This document shows positions 1 through 11,577 of a DNA stretch of 64,000 nt, in pieces. The notes beneath the pieces were generated by a model, which did no database searches, had not been told where the DNA came from, and was given only the letters and a program-made list of their open reading frames with translations. Both the position numbers and the translations under genes were made by a program. This stretch comes from Pollenia angustigena (lineage: Eukaryota > Arthropoda > Insecta > Diptera > Polleniidae), in NCBI GenBank assembly GCA_930367215.1, contig OV884059.1, positions 26,932,945-26,996,944 of the forward strand, in the 5' to 3' direction. Positions within the stretch are counted from its first letter, which is position 1, and the number at the start of each line of letters is the position of its first letter.

Positions 1-470
1 TTTGCCAACATTTTGTCAGTTGTTGTGTATTGATAACCAAGATGCTTATATCTTATTTGGAAACTTTGGTTCTTGCCGTTTTCCAGGTATACAGAACTAT
101 ATGTTTTTGAATGGAAGGTGCATTGATAGCCCAGCTTTGTGTACCAAATTTGGATAATTTTTCTCTTACCGTTCTTTAGATATAAATTTATCTATTTTGT
201 GCCACGCCCATATTTCCACTGCTGTCTACATCTTGTTGGATGTTGTCTATTAGTAATCAAAATGTTAGTACCTAGCCGTCCTCAAAATTCACAGATTTCT
301 GCAATGTCTTCGTATGGAAGTGCCACACTCACTTCTCTAATCCCGCCCACATTTTTTCGTATATTGTGTATTAATAACCAAGATATTTGTACCTAATTTG
401 GAAACTTGCCCTTGCCGTTCTACAGATATACTTAAAAAAATAAAAAAAAACAACATGAAGGGTTTTTATG
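1..470. repeat. Diverged ~170-bp tandem repeat
   Basis: The block 'tgataaccaagatgcttat..ttggaaact..cttgccgtt..cag.tata' at about 30-92 recurs in altered form at 250-290 and 371-431. Recurrent 'gccac.c.ca' blocks lie between. No coding content is evident. Confidence 0.5.
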
Positions 471-1146
471 AGTAAAAATTAGAGTGAGTCGTGGGTTTTT
501 GCTCATATCTTAGCTATTTGGGGACCGATCAATAGCAAACAGTGCCGCACAATATGTGAAATAAATACATATCTGGGATCGTTAAAAAAACCATTTCATT
601 GGACAAACGGACATTGTTAAATCAACTTCGCTCCTCATAAGTTCCTAGAATTAGTGTCCGACCGATTAATTGGCTTCAATATTGACCAAAAATTGCTAAT
701 CAGCCCATAATCGGTGTTTGACATTAATTTGGCCGATTTCTGCCGAAGGCCGGATTTTTTTACACCATTATATGCAAATGTTACAAAATCATGCACAAAC
801 AATCAGCTAAACATTTTATTAAAAATTCGGTTGGGTTAAATTATATTGTTTCTAAAAAGGTTAAACAAGCAAGAAAAAAAGAAGAAAACAAATTAAAGTT
901 TCTATATGGGAAATGCAAGACTTAATTCCTCACATTGCAGTGGAAGAAAATAATGAAAAAAGCTTGAAAATGAAAAATTTTTTTAAAATTAATAAGGGGT
1001 TCTGGTTAATGAATTAATTTATATTAAAAATTTTTTAGTTTTTTTTGTGAATTTGGATAAGTTAAGTTCGGCTTTTGCTTCAGATCAGCCGAATTAAGGC
1101 ATTTATGCCGAAAAAGTGGCTTAGGTCGGACACTACCTAGAATATA
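471..1146. other. Unassigned repeat-like region
   Basis: Bases 470-640 (gagtaaaaa.., gaccgatc.., ccatttcattggacaaacggac) match the inverse of 6975-7130, so both belong to one dispersed repeat. The rest is AT-rich with no gene seen. Confidence 0.4.
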
Positions 1147-1237
1147 TATTCGGGCATGTTCTGACAATCGCAAAATGGTTTAAATTTACAATTCTGACTA
1201 AAAATTGCATAGTAGGCGTTCTGTAAATCGCATGAAG

Positions 1238-1765
1238 CAAGGCGAATTTCTGTATACGGTGGTGGCGATACTACAGCAAGTAACAACATCAAAAACACAA
1301 CATTGTAGTTTATTTGTTGCTTTCGTTGGTCGATATGTCAAAAACACAAGTTACTTTTGACCAAAGCGAATTCAACAAGGTAAATTCAACTCTTCAGCCG
1401 TTCATTAGCTGTCTCCACGACAAATTAAAAAAAAAATGGGAAACGTCAAAATATAATTTTGTTTATGTTTTGCTCCAAAATAACCGAAAAATTTCTTAGA
1501 AAAGCTGCGAATAATTAAAGTGAATTTAATAATTTTTTTATAACCCAAACAAAATTTTTATTTTGTTTTTCAATCATTTTTTGCCTTGTCAGCATTTTTG
1601 ACAGCCGCCTATTAAATTGCAAAAAAATACATGGGGCTTTTTGTAGTTGTAGAGTTGCACTTACCTTTTTAAATTCGCCTTGCTTTTGACATTCCTTTCT
1701 CTAATTTAGAAAAGAAAATTGCACAATTGTGCTTTTAACGCCACCTGAAAAATATATTCGCCTGG
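1238..1765. mobile_element. CAAGGCGAATT-family MITE (outer copy)
   Basis: The ends are CAAGGCGAAT and the inverted CCAGGCGAAT. The flanks GCATGAAG (1230-1237) and GCATAAAG (1766-1773) form a 7/8-match target duplication. The copy is itself interrupted by the element at 1362-1682. It lies within a CGGGCATGTTCTGAC-type repeat that starts at about 1152 and resumes after 1766. Confidence 0.7.
1362..1682. mobile_element. CAAGGCGAATT-family MITE, 321 bp, 8-bp TSD
   Basis: The left end CAAAGCGAATTCAACAAGG is the inverse of the right end aaattcgccttg. It is flanked by perfect 8-bp duplications CTTTTGAC (1354-1361, 1683-1690). The 8-bp TSD and a CARNG-type terminus fit the hAT superfamily. No transposase is encoded. 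It is closely similar to 7399-7639. Confidence 0.85.
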
Positions 1766-2194
1766 GCATAAAGTTTGCGAATTCAAATTGCAAAAGTATG
1801 CTCAAGGAAACTTGAATATTTTTAAACTACTATGACAGATTTAAAGCAAAACCCACGAGTTTCGAAAAGTGTTTTAAAGACTTAAACTTTTGCTTTGGTT
1901 TTATTTTGATTTAACTTTGTACTTTTGCAAGTGAAATCAAAGCAATAGTTCACAGTCTTTAAAAAACTGAAGACAGAAAATTGTTTACTGCTGCTTTGCA
2001 GTAATAGTACTCAGTCCAAGTAAACTCTTGGACGTGTACTTTTTGTAAACATAAACTAAACTTATTCCACTAATTTGTTATTTATTGGTTCAAAGATGTA
2101 AGTATATCTTTATGATAAAAAAAAGTGATATGGTTACGTTTTATTCTATTTATTTCAGCAAGTGGGCTTAGATATTATAAAAATAATGAAAAAT

Positions 2195-2605
2195 CAAGGC
2201 GAATTCATAAAGGTGACATTTTCGAGTCATCTGTTTTTTGTTTATTTTTTTGTGTGTATACTGAATGTCAAGTTTTGTTTAAGTTTTGTAAAACAATTAT
2301 TTAAAATTTAAAATTCAATAAAAATTTAAATACGTACTTGAAAAAAAACTTATTTTAATTTTATAAAACAAAGTGAATATAAAATATAAACACAAGGATT
2401 TAAATAGGCGTAAGGAATAAGTGAAATTTGCAATACAGGAAAAAGATTTACCTTCTAAAGCAATTGTGTATACATATTTTCAACAAATGATTTTGACATT
2501 CACTCTAACTTTATACAAAAACAACAAACATAGGATTTTTAAAAGAAAAGGGATAGCTAGCATAGCTCTATCTCATGACGCGGTCTCCTTTATGAATTCG
2601 CCTTG
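2195..2605. mobile_element. CAAGGCGAATT-family MITE, distinct subfamily
   Basis: Terminal inverted repeats of about 20 bp (CAAGGCGAATTCATAAAGG at both ends) bound a 411-bp element whose interior differs from the other copies. The flanking 8-mers TGAAAAAT and GTAAAAAT match only partly, so the TSD is uncertain. Confidence 0.7.
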
Positions 2606-2744
2606 GTAAAAATATGTATATTAGCATTTAAAAAGAAATAAATTATGAAATACATAAGAAAAGAAATATTTTCATAAAAACATAACAACAATTTATTTAT
2701 TTCATTTATCCATATTCACAAAAATATTAAATAAAAAAAGTATC

Positions 2745-2951
2745 TCATTTGCTATTAACTCGAGATATCCTTAAATTATTATTTTTCAAGCTATCTCTGT
2801 TGCAAATTGTTTTTATTGTTAAAGGTGCTAAACCAAGAGTTCTGTCTATATCAACAGCCATTTCACCCGAATTGAAATTTTTTATAACATCCAATTTTAG
2901 TTCCACACTAATACATTTTCTTTCTTTTTTTGGACTAATTTTTCCACACAA
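2745..2951 (-). pseudogene. pogo/Tigger transposase N-terminal fragment
   Basis: The minus-strand translation contains KKERKCISVELKLDVIKNF followed by 'GEMAVDIDRTLGLAPLTIKTI'. This is the helix-turn-helix layout of CENP-B/pogo-type (Tigger) transposase N-termini. Only about 50 residues are recognisable; the DDE catalytic region is absent. Relic. Confidence 0.6.
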
Positions 2952-3234
2952 CTTCTTATTAAGAACTACCTTCTTACTTCCTAACGCGGAACTATGCTTA
3001 GAATAACTAACCTACCAGAATTAAATGGGATTTCCCCCTTTTTACACGCAAATAGAAAAATTCTCCACATGTGATTATGATTTCAGTGAACAAATCCAAT
3101 CGTATGTAGCGACGCAAATCGATATCAGAATGACGCGAAGTGGATTTAACTAATTTTTTGCAGTATCTATGGCATTTATATAATTGTAGAATTCGAATTA
3201 CTAATGAAAGCCACCTAGTTTGTGATGGGGTAAG

Positions 3235-3275
<41 letters not shown>

Positions 3276-4170
3276 CCCATAGTTTTTATATTTCGAAAAT
3301 TGATTGTTACGTTTTGGACTGTTCCCAATATAATTGTAAATATTTCTTGTAAGTGTTTTTTTTTGATGCCAGAAAAACGTCATAACACTATTACTTTTAG
3401 TAAAAAAATCGTCAATCGTCATTTTATTGTATTTTCTCAAAATAATCGTCAAAATGACGAAAAATTGGCATTTGTCTGTGTTCATACGGCTCATGTCTAA
3501 TTGGCAAGATTGCTACTTTATAGGCGAGAGGGACGAGGGGAAATGAAACGAGTACACAGATGCATGTACTGTCTTTACGTTTTGCTTTTTCATTCGTTGT
3601 TTAAATTTGTTATTGTTTTCAATATCAAAAAAGCACAAATGCATACGCACGACTATACAAAATAAAAAACATGTCGTCAACATGACATGAATTATTTGAA
3701 CGCCAATTCATGTTTAAAGAAGAAAAAGGAAGAATCTTGTCAATAAGACATGAGCCGTATGAACTCAGACTTTGCTGTATAAACAACAACAAAATCGTTA
3801 CACTGATCGTAAATATTAAAACAAAGTCAGGGCTACCAGGTACTTTTTTCCTTCACCCAAAACTTATAAAAATGTTTCCCCAAAAATCCCCCGATAAAAA
3901 ATGCACCATTTTTAATCGATAATTTAAATTTTTATTTAAGTTTTACTTGTACCATGTTCTTCAAGAGGCCATGGGAAAATCACTTAATTTTCAAGAAACT
4001 TCATTATACAGAATTAATTTTATTTCCACTTTTGCTAAAAGAAAATGAGGCAGTTCTAGTTTGGATTACACTAACACGTGCAGCTGTTATCAACTTGAGC
4101 ATTGCTCTATTAATTTCCCACAGGTTTGAAGCCTTTTCGCTTAGTGCTAAATTGCTAGCATTCTACAGTA
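2952..4170. other. Unassigned, repeat fragments
   Basis: Contains a 30-bp poly-T at about 3239-3270. An inverted pair (TTCATACGGCTCATGTCT at about 3482, its inverse at 3748) is related to 57700-57790. No supported gene. Confidence 0.4.
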
Positions 4171-4400
4171 CCCATGTTCCGTAACTTTAGTGAGAACTTC
4201 TCGCATCGAAAAGATGTGAAACAAAATATTCCATCGTTTCTCGAAAAGTCAGAAAAAAGTGTGTCTGTTACTCATGTCGAAAACTATCTAAAGAGATAAC
4301 GTCGTTACGTTATAAATGTCATAATATTACACTCGAAGCCAATGTGAAATTACAGACGTTGAGAGCGCCACACATATGTTGAAGTTCATAGAACGATTGG
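4171..4400. mobile_element. Left part of CCCATGTTCTGTAAC element
   Basis: Begins CCCATGTTCCGTAACTTTAG and carries 'taacgtcgttacgttataaatgtcata..ac.ctcgaagcc', matching the left half of the full element at 60417-61035. Truncated on its right. Confidence 0.6.
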
Positions 4401-4439
4401 CTAAAAATAGAAGTTGTCGAAGGACTATGAAACTTGGTA

Positions 4440-4770
4440 CATAGGTATTTTTTGTTTAAATCAAGAAAAAATGGTAAAATCAAAATGATCCGCCCACTTT
4501 TACGCCCACCTCCCATACAAAGTGAAAATTAAATTTTGACCTACCGCATTGTTTTTTGGCACATAGCATTTTTAAACACTCAGAATCATTTGTGTAAATT
4601 GAAAAATATCCGCCCACTTCCCATACAACTTGTATTGAAAAAGTGACATAACTCCCTTGATTTTTAATGCATCTACTCAATTTTCACAAAAAATAAATAT
4701 TATAATTGTAGAATGGGCTCCTGAAATATATACCTGATCCGCTCACTTTTACACCCACCTCCCATAGAAA
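4440..4770. repeat. Short degenerate repeat with CCGCCCACTT motif
   Basis: 'gatccgcccacttttacgcccacctcccata' occurs in diverged form around 4488, 4609 and 4734, about 125 bp apart. It suggests a short tandem repeat; a related motif occurs near 59630. Confidence 0.45.
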
Positions 4771-5033
4771 AAACAAATAAAATAAACATGAATAAGTCTT
4801 TTAATTAATTTTTTAACATCATTATCGTACTCCAATTTTTTGATTTGCAGCTTTGAGCGAAATCTATTTATAAATGGCTCTGAAGACAATGAAAGATTAT
4901 GCATAACGTCTTCATTAGTGGCTACACGTCCCATTCTTCGCGAATGGTGTAATCTATAGGTACCATAGTCTTTATTCCTCGCTTCCTGAGCTTCCTCGGA
5001 CAGCATACCTGATATAAATAAATTCAAATTCAA
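4749..5033 (-). pseudogene. Possible transposon-protein fragment
   Basis: The minus-strand frame reads 'MLSEEAQEARNKDYGTYRLH' then 'SRRMGRVATNEDVMHNLSLSSEPFI'. I associate this wording with insect transposon-encoded proteins, but cannot name the family. The upstream half is lost. Low confidence; it could be a fragment of an unrelated gene. Confidence 0.35.
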
Positions 5034-5039
5034 TTGAAG

Positions 5040-6690
5040 CTTACGCTTTTTTCAACAATGAAATACAGTTGTTTTCGGTTTATTGAGCCCCGCTTAATTG
5101 AGTTTCCCGTTTTATTGCACTAAAAATCATGAAACGAAGTCATTCAGTATAACTGTCTATGTAAAAATACCCGTTTAGTTGAGTTCCATTTAATTGCGTC
5201 ACCCGCTTAATTATTTCGCAAAATAAGACCGTATTGCGAAGAACATGAACAAATGTTTCGGTAAATTGTTTCCGTCTACTTAATGCGTTTTCGCTCCACA
5301 AACGTAAAAAAATTATTTTGCGGGAAGAAAGATGAACGTACCTCATTTTTGTTTTGTTTTAAAAAAACTAAACCATTTTTTAACTTAATAAATAAAGAAA
5401 TTAGTTTTTTTTTCTATCTACACATGGTCTAATTTTTCAGGTCAATCCGACGGTGCCTAGCCGTGCCGGGTGGGGCCCAAAGTTCCCCATATTATAAAAA
5501 AAACATCTTTTCTATCAGATCTTTATAGTTATACTAGTTGAAAAGCCGAAAATCAAAAATATGGCTTCGTTACGATCTTCCGCAGAGAAAGTACTTCAAG
5601 TGTGCCAAATTTCAGCTTCCTATGTCATCAGATGGCTTCAGAAAGTTGCGGAAAGAATAGTTCACTGAATTTGATGAATATTGAACACAAAAGTTTTTAC
5701 TATTTTTTACTGCATTTTACGAAATATACAGTAAATGAGAACACAAATTGAGAGCGTAAAGTGTCAGTTCTTGTCTGAGTATTTACAAATTTTTACATAT
5801 GTTTCAAAAGGTAAACAAACAAATGTAACAAATAAAAAGCATACAAATTGTAAAAAAATTGTTAAATAAAAGAAAAATTAAAAAAAATTAAACCAAAACA
5901 AAAAGTGAATAAATATTAATAAATTAAACTTGTTTGTGAAGCATTTATTTGGCTAAATACCAACTTTTGAAACTTTTCTCGTTATGTTAATTTTTAAGAG
6001 TTGTAAAAGTGTGAAGTATTTGGATACTTAAGTAATCAATAGCAAAAAAATTATTCATGTTCTTTTAAATAATTTAGCCCGCTACAAATTAGTAAAATCA
6101 AATAAAATAAAAAACAAACAAATATGAAAGATTACATAAAATAGTTTGTTTGTATTTTCCAAAAATTTTCGTGTTATAAAAAGTATTTAATCGAGTACCG
6201 ATAAGAAAACGAGTTAAGTAGTCAAAAGCGTAAACTTTTTCAACACTTCAATTATTTGCCATCAGCTGTTGCCTTTATTTTACGAATTTTTACAAATTTT
6301 GCGTTCGCGTACTTTTTTGGATAACAGCTTTTTGTGAGAGCAAATTTTTCAGTTTACTCATTTTCTGCATTTTACTGTAAAAGTTCTCAAACGCACCTTA
6401 TATTTTGTTCTACAAAATGTTTTATATGGCACTTTTTCCAACATTTTTTAATGCAAATCTCATTTATGACAATTGTCATTTACAAAAATATACAACAAAG
6501 TCAAGTGATAAGTTTACTGTGATTGTACCAAAAGATTGAATATACAGTAAGTTTGAATGCCATTTTAAGCGTTTCTGTCCAAACAAGTAATAAATATATC
6601 AGCCTAATATTACGAAATCATAATATTCAGATATCTGACAACAAAATACCATAAATCGGCGAACATAAAAAAAATCCATTTCGTACACTC
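5040..6690. other. AT-rich region without supported genes
   Basis: 'tacagttgttttcggtttattgagccccgc' at about 5067 has the look of a pogo/Tigger-type end (TA + CAGTTG), but no partner end was found. Otherwise nothing recognised. Confidence 0.3.
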
Positions 6691-6970
6691 TTCAACCAAT
6701 GTGCGCCAGTCACACATATCGTTGACGGCGATCAAAATTTACTAAAATTGAAAAATTGTCCACGACGGCGGCGGAAATACAACCGTCGGCTATACCTAAT
6801 AATGTAAAGTGCGACTTTAATGCTTGTTGTTTGCAAATGAGCTTTGAAAAAATTCGTATATTTTATAAAAATGTTAAAAGCAAAATAATTAAACAATGAA
6901 AAAATGTGCAAAGAACAATATATTATTATTATTCTATGCATTTTGCATTTTTAATCGTTTTTTATTTATA
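6690..6970. mobile_element. Middle part of CCCATGTTCTGTAAC element
   Basis: 'cacatatcgttgac..cgacggcggcg.aaatacaaccgtcggct' and the following 200 bp match 60520-60760 of the full element. The remainder of this copy resumes at 8219, so about 1.25 kb was inserted between. Confidence 0.65.
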
Positions 6971-7154
6971 TTAACGATGTCCGTCTGTCCGTTGAAATGG
7001 GTTTTCCGAAGACCCTATATATGATGGAATTGTTTGCTATTGAAATTCAGCAGATCGGTCCACAAATGGCTGAGATATGAGTAAAAAACCACGACTGCCT
7101 CAAATTTTTTCCTTTAAATTCCAATTAGACGTGACATTACCATACGAACACTGT

Positions 7155-7357
7155 CAAGGCGAATTCAACAAAGTAAACTCAACTCGTCAGCCGTTCATCA
7201 GCTGTATCCACAAAAATCATTAAACTTCAAAATATTGTTTTGTTTTTATACTGAAATTTGACAACAAGTAAGAAAATTGCAAAAACAAAATACATGGAGT
7301 TAATTCGCCTTGCTTTGTAGTTGTAGAGTTGCACTTACCTTGTGTAAATTCGCCTTG
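7155..7357. mobile_element. CAAGGCGAATT-family MITE with duplicated end, 8-bp TSD
   Basis: Bounded by CAAGGCGAATT and AATTCGCCTTG with perfect TSDs AACACTGT (7147-7154, 7358-7365). A second AATTCGCCTTG terminus lies inside at 7302-7312. The same internal duplicate occurs in the copy at 25989-26202, so this is a stable subfamily structure rather than a chance nesting. Confidence 0.85.
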
Positions 7358-7398
7358 AACACTGTATTACCAAAACGACATAAACATACCATACAAAC

Positions 7399-7639
7399 CA
7401 AGGCGAATTCAACAAGGTCTCGTCTGCCGTTCATCAGCTGTCTCCACGGCGAATTAAAAAAAATAGGGACACGTCAAAATATAATTTTGTTTATGTTTTG
7501 CTCCAAAATAACCGAAAAATTTTCTTAGAAAAACTGCGAATAATTAAAGTGAATTTGACAGCCGCCTATTAAATTGCGAAAAAATACATGGGGCTTTTTG
7601 TAGTTGTAGAGTTGCACTTACCTTGTTTAATTCGCCTTG
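7399..7639. mobile_element. CAAGGCGAATT-family MITE, 241 bp, 8-bp TSD
   Basis: CAAGGCGAATTCAACAAGG at the left and the inverted TTCGCCTTG at the right, with perfect TSDs ATACAAAC (7391-7398, 7640-7647). It is a shorter relative of 1362-1682, lacking about 80 bp of the interior. Confidence 0.88.
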
Positions 7640-7724
7640 ATACAAACCAATTCAATTTTGGTTTCTACGGTCATACAGTGGCTATGGTAATACAGTGTTG
7701 GTAATTTGTTTTTTTTTTGTTGTT

Positions 7725-8218
7725 TTTTTTATACCCTGCACTACAAGTGGTGGATTTTATTTGTAATTTGTTTAATTTTACGCATACACATACACATTAA
7801 TGCATGTATATGATATGCCGCTCAAATAAAGAAACAAACTCATAGACTCCTTGTTTTTTAATTTAACGCTTCTTTAGTAAAAGCATTCGAAGCCGAGTTG
7901 TTAAGTTCGAATCCCAAAAAGATTTTTTCTTTTCATTTCTTTTATTTAATTTTTGTATGTCCTAAAAACGATTTTTAGAATATAAAACGAATTTCAAACA
8001 TCAACTTTGGCAAAAGAGGAAACGGGCTTAGGTACATATATAAATTTTTTGTTTTTTTATATTCTTCGGCATGACGAAATGAAAAGTTGGCGTGGCTCAA
8101 TAAATATTTATTTATACCTATCTAAAGAACGTTATTTATGTATATAACTTTTTGTTCTTATCTCATCATGGTGAAGGGTATATAAGATAAGGCTTAGCCG
8201 AATATAGCACTCTTACTT
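7725..8218. repeat. Dispersed repeat with tRNA-like B box
   Basis: Starts with tataccctgcac and ends 'gaagggtatataagataaggcttagccgaatat', a motif common in fly interspersed repeats. 'agttcgaatccc' at about 7902 resembles a polymerase III B box. It splits the element continuing at 8219. Confidence 0.45.
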
Positions 8219-8619
8219 GTTTAGTGTTAAAATTGTTTCTCGCCCCCTATTTTCGTGAGTTTATTTGGCAGTTCAAAGCGGGAACTTTTCTCACAAAAAC
8301 GTAACAGACACACTTTTTCTCTAAATTGGCGAGTAATTTCCTTTCGTAACAGCTATTACTCGCACACACAGTATAGTGAGAAAAAAAGCTGTTTGTTTCA
8401 ATAAATGGCATTTTGTTTCATTTCGAACATTTCAATCAAAAAGTTTCTTGACGCGAGAGTTACATAGCGTCTTCACCTGACAATTTTTTGTCATACCAAA
8501 CGTCAAACTTCATATTAAAAAAACGCTGACAAAAATTTTCGAGTTTTTTTTATATAGACTTTGACGTTTGGTATGACAAAATATTGTCAGGTGAAGACGC
8601 TATGTTACAGAACATGGGC
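8219..8619. mobile_element. Right part of CCCATGTTCTGTAAC element, interrupted
   Basis: Matches 60768-61035 almost throughout ('ctcgcccc..cgtgagtttatttg.cagttcaaagcgggaac'), ending ttacagaacatgggca. It is interrupted exactly at a TTA by the palindromic MITE 8463-8604. Confidence 0.75.
8463..8604. mobile_element. Palindromic Harbinger-type MITE, TTA TSD (copy 1)
   Basis: A full-length foldback, CATAGCGTCTTCACCTGACA at the left and its inverse at the right, flanked by TTA (8460-8462, 8605-8607). The paralogous empty site at 61016-61037 reads gagagTTAcagaacatggg and proves the 3-bp duplication. TTA/TAA TSDs are typical of PIF/Harbinger. Confidence 0.9.
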
Positions 8620-8850
8620 ACAGGTTAGGAATGAAGGTGGCTTTAGCCGACCGTAAATATAATGCATAAATGTAACGTACTGTATTATCTATAATTGGCA
8701 ATTAAGTTTACCAAAACACGAATAAATAATATTTAAGTATGTAAATTACATTATAAAACAAAACAATATTACCAAATAAATTGTTTTTGCACAACGTTTG
8801 TTTAACGTTGTTTGTGTTTTGTTTTGATCACGCCATTTGTGTTGATTGTT

Positions 8851-9228
8851 GTCCCTGCAAATAAAATTGGACCACCTGATCCATTTTGATAAAATGGACT
8901 ACTCCATGGACTGGTCCGATGTAATGCAAGCATGGACCATGTCATTGTTAAAAAGTGTTTGAAGTGAGACGACATGTCTTCGTTTTTTAACGACGTGCTT
9001 TCGTTTTTAAACGACTTCATAACTAATCCTCTTGTGTATAACATGGAGTAGTTTTAAAACTACTCCATAGTGGTCCAAAGGGGGGTTATATGGTCCTCTC
9101 CTAGGACATCGTAATGTTAAATAGACCAGGTTTTTTCCATACATTTGGGTTAGTTTTGGACAAGTCCTGGTCCCTTGTGGACTACTCTTTACACGCGTGT
9201 TTGGACTGGTCCTATTATTTGCAGGGGT
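8851..9228. mobile_element. Inverted-repeat element, CCCTGCAAATAA ends
   Basis: 'ccctgcaaataaaattggacca' and the inverted 'ggactggtcctattatttgcaggg' bound about 378 bp, with internal inverted 'catggagtagttttaaaactactccata' blocks. No clear TSD. Confidence 0.55.
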
Positions 9229-9461
9229 GGCCTGTTTTTACACATTGATACTTCACTAGCAAAAAAAAACTTTCTGTCTTTTTCAGCGGAAGCTGCCTTC
9301 GCAACAGATTTGGGCATTTTTCACACGTCACTTTTTCTTACCCCCCCGTTTCCACATGCAAGTACAAGCAGGGTTGTCAGATTTTTTTGAGCTCCATCGC
9401 CAAACCGGATGTCAGAAATCGCCAAACGTCAATTATGTTCAGTTTTCGAAACAAGTATAAC

Positions 9462-10058
9462 CCTGCCTTTACACATGCAAGTAGTGGCATGCCACTGTTG
9501 TATACATATTATCAAAGAAAATTTGTTCGAAATAGTCGAATCTCATGCCATTAACTTTTGTGATTACACATGCCACTGCGAGTTCATTTTCAAAATGTCG
9601 TAGAAGCGTCAACTTGAGCAAATTTGTTTACTTCTCAAATTAAAAAAAAAGTACCAGAAAACGAAAAAGAGTTACCGAGTTAATCATAGTGGCACATTTT
9701 TGGGGAAATTTTTTCATTTATTAATATTAGCATTATTTTAACGATATTAATGCTCTATTATTAACAAACTTGCTTTTATTTATGCGCGTTTTTAAAAAAT
9801 TAGTCATAATAATTATTTATTAAGTTAAAACTTCAATAACAATTTGACAACAATCCAGTAAATGTGAATTAAATTTTTAACAGGGTAACATTGCTTATCG
9901 TTTTGACATTTAGTGGCATGCAAGTGCCAAATTTCCACTCGCATGCAATTTTTGCTGCCACTGGAGCTGCCATTGCGAAAAATGTGAGTGTATTTGTAAA
10001 AAAGTGTGAGTGTATTGAGTTTTTCGAACTGGAAGTGGCATGTGTAAATGCTAGGTAA
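9462..10058. mobile_element. Possible inverted-repeat element, TTTACACATGC ends
   Basis: 'cctttacacatgcaagtagtggcatgcc' and the inverted 'ggaagtggcatgtgtaaatgctagg' flank about 0.6 kb. The TSD was not resolved. No gene seen. Confidence 0.4.
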
Positions 10059-10223
10059 AAGTGTTGCACAAATCGTCCCTTTGATAATTTAGAGGTAAAA
10101 AAATATGCCGAATGCCATTAAATCGGCAAATATGTCAGGCCTGATCAGTACACCCGCTAGAGTTGCGTCGTTCATGAACGACTCCGTTCAATTTGTTGAA
10201 TTACGTGGAAAAAATCGTCATAC

Positions 10224-10425
10224 GGGCCTGTTCTGAAAATCACGTAATTTCAAATCACGTGTTTTTGAAATCACACGAGTGATTTTGTTTGGTTCTGAAG
10301 GTCATTGTGCTTCTCGGCAATTGAAGATCACACCAAAACACACAAAAACGGGACACTAAAATATCACACGTGTGATTTTAGTAGGCACATGTGATTTGAG
10401 TAAAAGTGATTTGCAGAACAGGCCT
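10224..10425. mobile_element. MITE with GGCCTGTTCTG ends
   Basis: 'gggcctgttctgaaaatcac' is inverted as 'gtgatttgcagaacaggcc'. The interior is a near-palindrome of 'aaatcac' and 'cacacg' motifs. Similar in ends to the CGGGCAAGTTCTGACAATTGC element at 43041. Confidence 0.7.
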
Positions 10426-11285
10426 GATAATCAAATTGATTTTTTCTTAATTTTTCAAAATCTTTAGCTATTTTCAGTTTGTTTTAGTTAAAGTAAAAAA
10501 AAATTAAGTTTAAAATAAAAATTTTTTGAAAATACAAAAAATGAATTCTTGCTCTTATTAACAACGTATCATAGATGGAGATAGTGAACTTATTTTGCAG
10601 TTCCAACTCGGACTTAGCGATAGTGCAATGTTTGTTAATGAATATTTGCCTGCCGCAGCTATAAATACTTGTAAAACCTTTAATTCTGCTTTATTTTGAT
10701 TATGATTATAAACTTTGGCGCATATCATGCAAAAACCGTGCTATGCACTTCACTTTGGTGGCGTTGTAACTTACAAAAGAACGGTGCCCTAAATGCAAAC
10801 ATCAAAAATATATAACGGAACGCAATTGAATATTCTCAGAAGACCTTAAAGACTATAAGGTTCATTTCACAGCACAGTAACATTCAATTTGAAGCTGTAA
10901 GGGAAGTTTAAACTTACAGTGGTAAACATATGTATGTACCGTCCGGGTCGAAAAGCTTAAAACATGAAAAACTTAGTTTTTTAATAAGCAAATATAAAAC
11001 CATTTTGTTACTTATATCATTGAGTACAAAATAGAAATTGGTTACAACACTGGTAAAATAAGTTAACTCTCTTTTTGTTATAATTGTGATTTTATGCCGG
11101 CCAGCAAAGTGACCGCCGATTTGAAATTACTTGCTCATTTTAAACCAATTTAAAACTTTTGTGGTGAAAATCCATAGTTTTGAATAACCCTGCGGCTGTG
11201 ACGTAGGCTGCACTCAATTTTTTGTTTTTGTACAAGTAAGCAGACCTGATAGATGGGCCTTGATAAAGACAAACTTCTAATCAGC
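10426..11285. other. No supported gene
   Basis: AT-rich with no recognised protein or transposon boundary. 'ctatgcacttcactttggtggcgttgtaac' (10741-10770) and its neighbours are unassigned. Confidence 0.3.
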
Positions 11286-11577
11286 TGTTAAATCAGGGCT
11301 GTCAGACTTGGGGCTTTATCCTCAAAGTTGGGGATTTTATGCGAGGACAAAGAAAGTCATTTGGGGATTTAAAAAAAATTTGGGGATTTTACACTCTTTT
11401 AATATATTTTCCCTTCTTTTATTATTTGTGCTTATTTTTCTTTGTCTCGCATTTAAAATATGAAAAAAGTAGCAAAACTTTTATCTTACTCTTATCAACA
11501 ACTTATACGGTGTAAAAGGTCCTAATTAAGATCACCATTTTAGTTAACTATGTAAAAGGTACTTTATAAACTAGTGT

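Larger units (their letters stand above)
7137..7705. mobile_element. Inverted-repeat element hosting two nested MITEs
   Basis: 'attaccatacgaacactgtattacca' on the left is the approximate inverse of 'tggtaatacagtgttggtaat' on the right, once the two CAAGGCG insertions between them are removed. No coding content. Confidence 0.45.

Noticed and set aside
8851..9228. Confident superfamily call for the CCCTGCAAATAA element
   Set aside because: The inverted ends are clear but flanking bases show no duplication.
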